Positions 7,233 through 11,412 of a stretch of DNA of 11,412 bases are shown here, one piece after another. Under the pieces are notes generated by a model. The model was given only the letters and a program-made list of their open reading frames with translations. It made no database searches and was not told the origin of the DNA. Location of the stretch: assembly GCA_946480705.1 (NCBI GenBank), contig CAMLLF010000055.1, forward strand, positions 1-11,412, in the 5' to 3' direction. Origin of the DNA: an uncultured Lysobacteraceae bacterium. GTDB taxonomy: Bacteria > Pseudomonadota > Gammaproteobacteria > Xanthomonadales > Rhodanobacteraceae. The first letter of the stretch is position 1. Each line of letters opens with the position of its first letter. The position numbers and the translations under genes were made by a program.

Positions 7233-8540
7233 CTACGGCAGACTGCCGACGCGCTGCACGTGGACGCCGATCGTGCCGTTCGCGTCCTGTGTATCGACCG
7301 CGACGACGAAGCCGCCGGCCGGGTCCTTTGCGGGAATCGCCTGCGGCACGCTGCCGTCGAGGACGTCGGCGATCGTGCCGGTCCACTCGAGGCCACCGAG
7401 CGCATCGAGACCGACGAGGCGCAGGAGCGGCGTCAGGCCGCCGGTTTCGACACGGAACGCGAGCCGCCTGTCGTCACGACCCGAGGCGAATGCCCAGCCG
7501 CCGCCGGGGAATGCCGACAGGCCCGCCTGCGGCAGCGGGAACGACGTCGGCTGGAACGGCTTGACGGTAGCCACGGCGGGTTCACCGGCGAAGTCGGTAC
7601 CGACGATCGCGAGTCCGTCACCGGCGCCAGGCGCGAACGCCGTCACCTGATCCATGAACAGCAGGTCCGGCGGCAGTGACGGTGCGCCCGGCGCGCCGAT
7701 GCGATGCACTTCCTTGTGCGGCCACGGCGTGCCGAAAACGGCTACGGCCTCATGCGTCGGCGAGAACGCGAGCTGCAGCAGTTCCGCGTCGGGATTCGCG
7801 AAGCGCGCATCCAGCGCCGCAGGCGCGCCGTCTTGAGTGTCGAAGCGCTGCACGAAGATCTGCACCGGACCGATGCCGTCGTCACAACTGCCGGCGACGC
7901 TGACGGCATGCGGCATCGGCCACGCGAGCGGCGAGGCGTAGTCGATCGTCAGATGCTGCGGTGCGGCGCCCGGCGCACAGGGCTGGACCGTCGTGCGCCA
8001 CCTGGGCGACGGGCCGTCGAACGCGACAACTTCGAAGCCCGCACCCGCATCGAGCGCACGCAGCGCGAAGCCGCCTTCGTGGCCGCCGGAAACCGCACCG
8101 ACGACGTGTCCGTCGATGCGCGGTTCGGACAGCCACCCGCTGGGCTGCGAACTGCCGGGCTGCACGACGGCGAGTTCGTCGCGGACCGGCGACCAGGCGT
8201 CGTCGGTGCGTTCGAGCGCGATCAGGCGGAATCCGTCGCGCTGGTCGACACCGCGTGGCGCGAAACCCTCGCTGTAGCCGCGACCGACGAGGCCCCAGAT
8301 CCACGGTACCTGACCGTTCGCATCGAGCGTGTATTCGTGGATGAACTCGATCTGGCCCGACCAGGCCAGCCGGTTGTACGTCTGCACGGCGACGAAGCCT
8401 GCATCGTCGATCGCGAGCCCGCGCACGGCGAGCCGAGTCGGAAAACCGGGATCGGAATCGAGCACTTTCGTCCAATCGGCCGCGCCGGCGTTCGCCGACG
8501 CGAGCGCCGCGATCACCGCGGCACAAAGCATCCCCCGCAT
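7233..8540 (-). CDS. Secreted protein of unknown function, probable beta-propeller, paralogue of the 5687-7063 gene
   Basis: A 435-residue protein with a signal peptide (MRGMLCAAVIAALASANAGA) and no later membrane segment. The start at ATG 8540 is fixed by a near-perfect AAGGAGG five bases upstream; a second ATG three codons on is too far away. It can be aligned with the downstream gene: residues 43-55 (AIDDAGFVAVQTY) match AHDGAGHVFVQTS, FAPRGV matches FAPKGV, the block from WRTTVQPCAPG to the second cysteine matches WTRTIGGCPNG and its cysteine, and the C-terminal part VGLDALGGLEW matches VAMDSYGKELW. Cysteines are C188 and C219. Repeated glycine turns and strand-like blocks suggest a beta-propeller. 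The family is unknown to me, so function and ligand remain open. A tandem duplication followed by strong divergence is the simplest origin. Confidence 0.86.
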   Translation of the reverse strand: MRGMLCAAVIAALASANAGAADWTKVLDSDPGFPTRLAVRGLAIDDAGFVAVQTYNRLAWSGQIEFIHEYTLDANGQVPWIWGLVGRGYSEGFAPRGVDQRDGFRLIALERTDDAWSPVRDELAVVQPGSSQPSGWLSEPRIDGHVVGAVSGGHEGGFALRALDAGAGFEVVAFDGPSPRWRTTVQPCAPGAAPQHLTIDYASPLAWPMPHAVSVAGSCDDGIGPVQIFVQRFDTQDGAPAALDARFANPDAELLQLAFSPTHEAVAVFGTPWPHKEVHRIGAPGAPSLPPDLLFMDQVTAFAPGAGDGLAIVGTDFAGEPAVATVKPFQPTSFPLPQAGLSAFPGGGWAFASGRDDRRLAFRVETGGLTPLLRLVGLDALGGLEWTGTIADVLDGSVPQAIPAKDPAGGFVVAVDTQDANGTIGVHVQRVGSLP

Positions 8541-8545
8541 GACAT

Positions 8546-8552
8546 CCTCCTT
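8546..8552 (-). promoter_or_regulatory. Strong ribosome binding site of the 7233-8540 gene
   Basis: AAGGAGG on the minus strand, five bases from ATG 8540, is the best Shine-Dalgarno match in the window. It decides this start and suggests high translation. A stable hairpin (8563-8584) lies just upstream but does not include the site. Confidence 0.75.
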
Positions 8553-8562
8553 GGATCCACTG

Positions 8563-8584
8563 ACGCCGGCGCAATTGCCGGCGT
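8563..8584 (-). repeat. Hairpin in the leader of the 7233-8540 gene
   Basis: A perfect eight-base-pair stem ACGCCGGC/GCCGGCGT with a six-base loop ends 22 bases upstream of the start codon. It could stabilise the 5' end of the mRNA or be part of the terminator region of the preceding gene. No T-run follows it on the minus strand. Confidence 0.4.
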
Positions 8585-8671
8585 GCGCCCATTGTCAGAA
8601 ATGGCCGTCTCAGCAATTGCGTCGGACATCTCGCGACGGCCAGGATGCGGGCGGATCAGCGCAGGAGAGGT

Positions 8672-8695
8672 GCGGCCCGGCTGCTGCCGGGCCGC
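8672..8695. terminator. Perfect GC-rich hairpin after the choice-of-anchor A gene
   Basis: A nine-base-pair perfect stem GCGGCCCGG/CCGGGCCGC with a six-base loop lies 22 bases after the stop codon of the minus-strand gene. The T-run (GTTTT, 8696-8700) is on the plus-strand side, while on the minus strand ACCTCTCC follows. As built it would terminate plus-strand transcription best, yet its position fits the 3' end of the minus-strand gene. Confidence 0.5.
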
Positions 8696-8717
8696 GTTTT
8701 CAACCACACCGCATCGA

Positions 8718-9881
8718 CTACTTGGGGCTTTCGCAAACCTGCGGCAGCACTTCGATCGAGATCGTCGCCGGCGCGGAATGCTGCACGCCGTCGTGACTGT
8801 GGAAGTCGAAGCTGTCACTGCCGGTGTAGCCCGCCTCGGGGTGATAGCGAAGTTCGCCGGTGGCCGGATCGCCCTGCAGCGTGCCATGTGCCGGCGGGCG
8901 CACGAGCGCGAAGGTCAGCGGCGAATTCTCCGTGTCACTGCCGCTGAGCAGCACGAGCAGCGGCGTGTCCATCGGCGTCGCGAGCAGTTGCGGATGCGCG
9001 GCCGGCGGCTGGTTCGACGATGCATCGGGCAGGCCGCAGCCGTGGAAACCGACCGCGTTGATCTGCATCGGCCCGTCCCACGAACGCGCGATCAGCACGC
9101 CTTCGATGACGCCCTGCGGCTGCGCGATGTCCGCATCGGGCGCGAGCACGCTGCCCTGCACGCCGACGCCGGCGAACACGAGCTGCTGTGCCTGATGGAA
9201 GTTGTAGAGCACGCGCTCGCGATGCGGATAGACCGTGTCGAAGCCCATGTTGGTCAAGCCCGCGGCCGCGCCGGCGATGTTGAACACGACGGTCGCGCCC
9301 TGCGGTACGCAGTCGAGCGCGAAGGTGTGCGCGTCGAGCACTTCCTGTCCGTCGAGACTGAACACCTGCAGCGGGCTGGTGCAATCGCCGTGCAGATTCA
9401 TGACGCCCCACTGGTACTGCCGCGTGCCGTTGGCCGGCAGCGCGGCGATGCTCTGGCTCAGCGCCTTGAGCCGCGTGTACTCTGCGGCGAAATCCAGCGG
9501 CAACGCGGTGTGGTCGGTGATGGTCTGGCCGGGCTGCAGGCTGTTGCGCACCGGCGTGCCGATGCCGGCGCCGCTGCCGCCGATCAGCGCGCTGCCCTGC
9601 ACGATCGCCCCGTTCGGAAACACCACGTCGCCGCCGACGACGAGCGAGACGCGGGCCGACGCCGGCGGCAACTGGTCGCCGATGCTGTAGTGGTCGATGG
9701 TGAGATCGCCGCCGACGGCGAGGCGGCCCTGCACGTCGGAAAAAGTACCCTTGTAGTTTTCGAACACGAACGCGTTGTAGGCGCCGGCCGTGCCGAGGGC
9801 GTTGCACTGGCCCGGCGTCTGCGCCCGGGCCGTACCGGCGCAGGCCAGGACGGCGGCGACGCAAAGAGAAAGACGTTTCAT
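8718..9881 (-). CDS. Choice-of-anchor A family protein with C-terminal Ig/cadherin-like domain
   Basis: A 387-residue secreted protein. The signal peptide (MKRLSLCVAAVLACAGTARA) sets the start at ATG 9881; the ribosome binding site is weak (GGGAAG). Residues about 30-282 form the choice-of-anchor A domain: AYNAFVFENYKGTFSDVQGR with RLAVGGDLT and YSIGD, then the paired VVGGDVV, FNIAG, VLYNF, GSVLAPDADI and a C-terminal G-x-IEGVLIA block. Residues about 291-379 (NQPPAAHP, LTFALVRPPAHGTL, GELRYHPEAGYTGSDSF) are a typical bacterial Ig/cadherin-like repeat as found in large surface proteins. Members of this family usually end in one of several cell-surface anchors (hence the name); this one ends in VLPQVCESPK with no PEP-CTERM, LPXTG or hydrophobic tail, so release outside the cell or anchoring through a partner is likely. 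Exact role unknown. Confidence 0.9.
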   Translation of the reverse strand: MKRLSLCVAAVLACAGTARAQTPGQCNALGTAGAYNAFVFENYKGTFSDVQGRLAVGGDLTIDHYSIGDQLPPASARVSLVVGGDVVFPNGAIVQGSALIGGSGAGIGTPVRNSLQPGQTITDHTALPLDFAAEYTRLKALSQSIAALPANGTRQYQWGVMNLHGDCTSPLQVFSLDGQEVLDAHTFALDCVPQGATVVFNIAGAAAGLTNMGFDTVYPHRERVLYNFHQAQQLVFAGVGVQGSVLAPDADIAQPQGVIEGVLIARSWDGPMQINAVGFHGCGLPDASSNQPPAAHPQLLATPMDTPLLVLLSGSDTENSPLTFALVRPPAHGTLQGDPATGELRYHPEAGYTGSDSFDFHSHDGVQHSAPATISIEVLPQVCESPK

Positions 9882-9913
9882 GGAGTCTGCTTCCCGCTCA
9901 CGCTGAAAAGTGG

Positions 9914-9940
9914 GCGGGTCCGGCAGTGGGCCGGACCCGC
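9914..9940 (-). terminator. Intrinsic terminator after the right-edge repeat protein
   Basis: A perfect 10-base-pair stem GCGGGTCCGG/CCGGACCCGC with a seven-base loop begins seven bases after the stop codon at 9948. On the minus strand it is followed by CCACTTTTC. Stem, spacing and T-run make this the most convincing terminator in the window. It ends about 30 bases before the next start codon. Confidence 0.7.
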
Positions 9941-9947
9941 ATCTGGC

Positions 9948-11412
9948 TCAATCGAGCGTCATCGCGCGCAGCCACTCGGCCACCGCCTGACGTGCCGCCG
10001 CGGCGGCCGGGCCGCCGATCGCGGCAAGCCGGTCGCTGGCCTCGAGCGTCGCCGCCACTGCGGCATCGCTGCGGCCCTGGCCGTGCAGTTGCACCGCTCG
10101 TCGCAGACTCGCGAGTGCCTGATCGCGCGCCGGCTGCTCCGGCGGCGTCACGGCGAGCGTCTCGACGGCGTCGATGGCAGCGGCCGCGACGTCGGCCAGC
10201 GAACGCGCCGGCAACACGAGTTCGCGGCTGGCCAGCGCGATCACGTCGCTGCCGACGACACGGCCGACGCGCGTGACGAGGCGATGGTTCGCGTCGGCGT
10301 CGGGCAGGCGCAGTCCCGCGTCGAACACGCGCGTCTCGCCGGCGGCGAGCGCCACGCGCCAGGTCACGCTCGTTGCGAGTGCGAGGATCACGCCGGTGAT
10401 GATGCCCGGCAGCGCCGCCGGCAACACGACGCTGAAGGTCGCTTTTGCGCGCGTCGCGCCCAGCGCCTCCGCGCGCTCCGCCAGGGAGCGCAGGCGCTGC
10501 TCGTGTTCGTGACGCTCGTGCGCAGCGGCACGTAGGCCTTGCCGACCGGCGAAGCTCCGACCGGCGGCGCAACGTGCGCAAGACTGCGGCGCAGCACGTC
10601 GGTCCATGCCGCCGCCTGAGCCGTGTCGGCGAGACTCGCCGGCAGGTCGAACGCGAGCAGCACGGTGCGGCCCGCACCGTAGGTGTGGCGGAACGCCGCC
10701 GGCGTCGATGCCGCATCGCCGAAGCGCGCCTGCACGAGCGCACCGGTCGCGGCATAGCGTTGTGCCGCACCGCGGCTCAGATAGCTGCCGCTCGCAAAGA
10801 TGCCGCCGTCCGCGACGATGACGCCGACGTCGTTCGCCGCGAGTTTCTCGACGAAACTCACGCCGAGCAGCGGATCGAGCATGGCGTTGCGGGCCTGGTG
10901 CGCGCCGTCGACGATGAGGCCGTCGCCGCGGAACACGGCTTCGCGCAGTTCGTCGGCGAGGCGATAGGCGAGCGGTGCGGCGCCGCCGCTGATCCAGTAC
11001 GTCGTATAGCGGCCACTGCGCAGTGCCTGTTCGAACGCATCGGTCGTGCTGACGACCGCGTGCTCGATACCGAGTGCGGACAGCAGCTGGTCGATCTGCG
11101 TGACGCGGCCGGCCGTGCAGACCGGATCGTCGACACAGTTCGCGTCTTCGCAGCGCACGAGCACGAGCACGCGCGCCGCGGCGTTCAGACCCTGCTGCAG
11201 CGACACCGACGCCGTCGGCGCCGTCACCGTCAACGGCTTCTGCGCGAGCACACGATCGCGGCCTGCGGCCGTGATGCCGAGCACGGCGGTGTAGCTGCCG
11301 GCCGGGGCGTTCGCGATCCAGTCCTGCACGAAGGCGGCCGGCGTCGCGCGCGGCGCATCGACGCTGCCGCGCCAGGTCCAGAGCACGGTCTGCGCGGCGG
11401 TGTCGACGACAC
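9948..11412 (-). CDS. C-terminal part of a large repeat protein with GATase1-like domain, one frame change; 5' end off the window
   Basis: The frame is open to the right edge, so the true start lies outside the window. First comes the end of a beta-rich repeat (TWRGSVDAPRAT ... GSYTAVLGIT ... LTVTAP). Then, at about 10574-11173, a class I glutamine-amidotransferase/ThuA-like domain: VLVLVRCEDANCVDDPVC, YWISGG, GDGLIVDG, YGAGRTVLLAFD. No catalytic Cys-His-Glu set is evident, so it is probably non-enzymatic. A conserved-repeat (DUF11/CARDB-like) unit follows, starting PLRTSVTNT (10519 downward) and resuming as SVTWRVALAAGETRVFD; the reading frame changes between these. The end is an Ala-rich helical tail with TPR-like character (RRAVQLHGQGRSDAAVAATL). 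The exported location is inferred from the domain types. The stop at 9948 is followed by a terminator. With the frame change it is either a pseudogene or a sequence error; I kept it as one gene. Confidence 0.72.
   Translation of the reverse strand, partial: CRRHRRADRALDLARQRRCAARDAGRLRAGLDRERPGRQLHRRARHHGRRPRSCARAEAVDGDGADGVGVAAAGSERRGARARARALRRRELCRRSGLHGRPRHADRPAAVRTRYRARGRQHDRCVRTGTAQWPLYDVLDQRRRRTARLSPRRRTARSRVPRRRPHRRRRAPGPQRHARSAARREFRRETRGERRRRHRRGRRHLCERQLSEPRCGTTLCRDRCARAGALRRCGIDAGGVPPHLRCGPHRAARVRPAGESRRHGSGGGMDRRAAPQSCARCAAGRSFAGRQGLRAAAHERHEHEQRLRSLAERAEALGATRAKATFSVVLPAALPGIITGVILALATSVTWRVALAAGETRVFDAGLRLPDADANHRLVTRVGRVVGSDVIALASRELVLPARSLADVAAAAIDAVETLAVTPPEQPARDQALASLRRAVQLHGQGRSDAAVAATLEASDRLAAIGGPAAAAARQAVAEWLRAMTLD
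10363..10373 (-). repeat. Direct repeat, downstream copy (ACGAGCGTGAC)
   Basis: Ten of 11 bases match the copy at 10509-10519; the offset is 146 bases. It encodes TSVT in the downstream frame, directly after the permease-like segment. Confidence 0.5.
10374..10478 (-). other. ABC-permease-like segment inside the right-edge protein
   Basis: Read in the downstream frame, 35 codons give a stretch from ERAEALGATRAK to VVLPAALPGIITGVILAL. This matches the cytoplasmic EAA loop (E-x-A-x-x-x-G) and following membrane helix of phosphate-type (PstA/PstC) ABC permeases. The likeness stops abruptly at ALA, where the repeat domain resumes with TSVTWRVALAAGE. It could be an inserted gene fragment, or a chance likeness within a hydrophobic repeat unit. 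Confidence 0.4.
10509..10519 (-). repeat. Direct repeat, upstream copy (ACGAGCGTCAC)
   Basis: It encodes TSVT in the upstream frame, just before the frame is lost. Together with the copy at 10363-10373 it brackets the permease-like segment. Confidence 0.5.

Noticed and set aside
7704..10535. 943-codon open frame on the plus strand across three genes
   Set aside because: Its translation is Arg/Ala-rich with no recognisable domain, and it lies antisense to genes with signal peptides and family motifs. Long antisense frames are expected at this GC content.

Overview
The window is very GC-rich and codes on one strand only: every gene I can support runs on the minus strand, so transcription goes from the right edge to the left. 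Base composition, pervasive C/G third codon positions, the mix of secreted hypothetical proteins and a standalone MbtH plus NRPS suggest a gammaproteobacterium of the Lysobacterales/Xanthomonadales type. That placement is an inference from style; no marker gene is present.

In order of transcription: (1) the C-terminal part of a large secreted-type repeat protein with a class I glutamine-amidotransferase-like domain (window end to 9948), interrupted by a frameshift and carrying a short stretch resembling an ABC permease; it ends at a good terminator hairpin. (2) A choice-of-anchor A protein with a C-terminal Ig/cadherin-like domain (9881-8718). (3, 4) Two signal-peptide-bearing, probably beta-propeller proteins (8540-7233 and 7063-5687) that can be aligned with each other and look like a diverged tandem duplication of an unnamed family. 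(5) A periplasmic gamma-glutamyltranspeptidase (5588-3894) of the subgroup without the lid loop. (6) After a 410-bp, relatively AT-rich intergenic region with a perfect TTTTACC-N5-GGTAAAA inverted repeat, an MbtH-like protein (3483-3274). (7) 30 bp later, a nonribosomal peptide synthetase with C-A-PCP domains running off the left edge (3243-1); the reading frame changes once between C and A.

The mbtH-NRPS pair is the start of a peptide biosynthesis operon, with MbtH as the likely partner of the adenylation domain. The upstream block encodes exported proteins separated by hairpins, and nothing in the sequence proves a link to the NRPS. Both frame changes have the same sense (one base missing, or two extra), so real pseudogenisation and sequence errors both have to be considered. 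I see no RNA genes, CRISPR arrays, insertion sequences or complete mobile elements.
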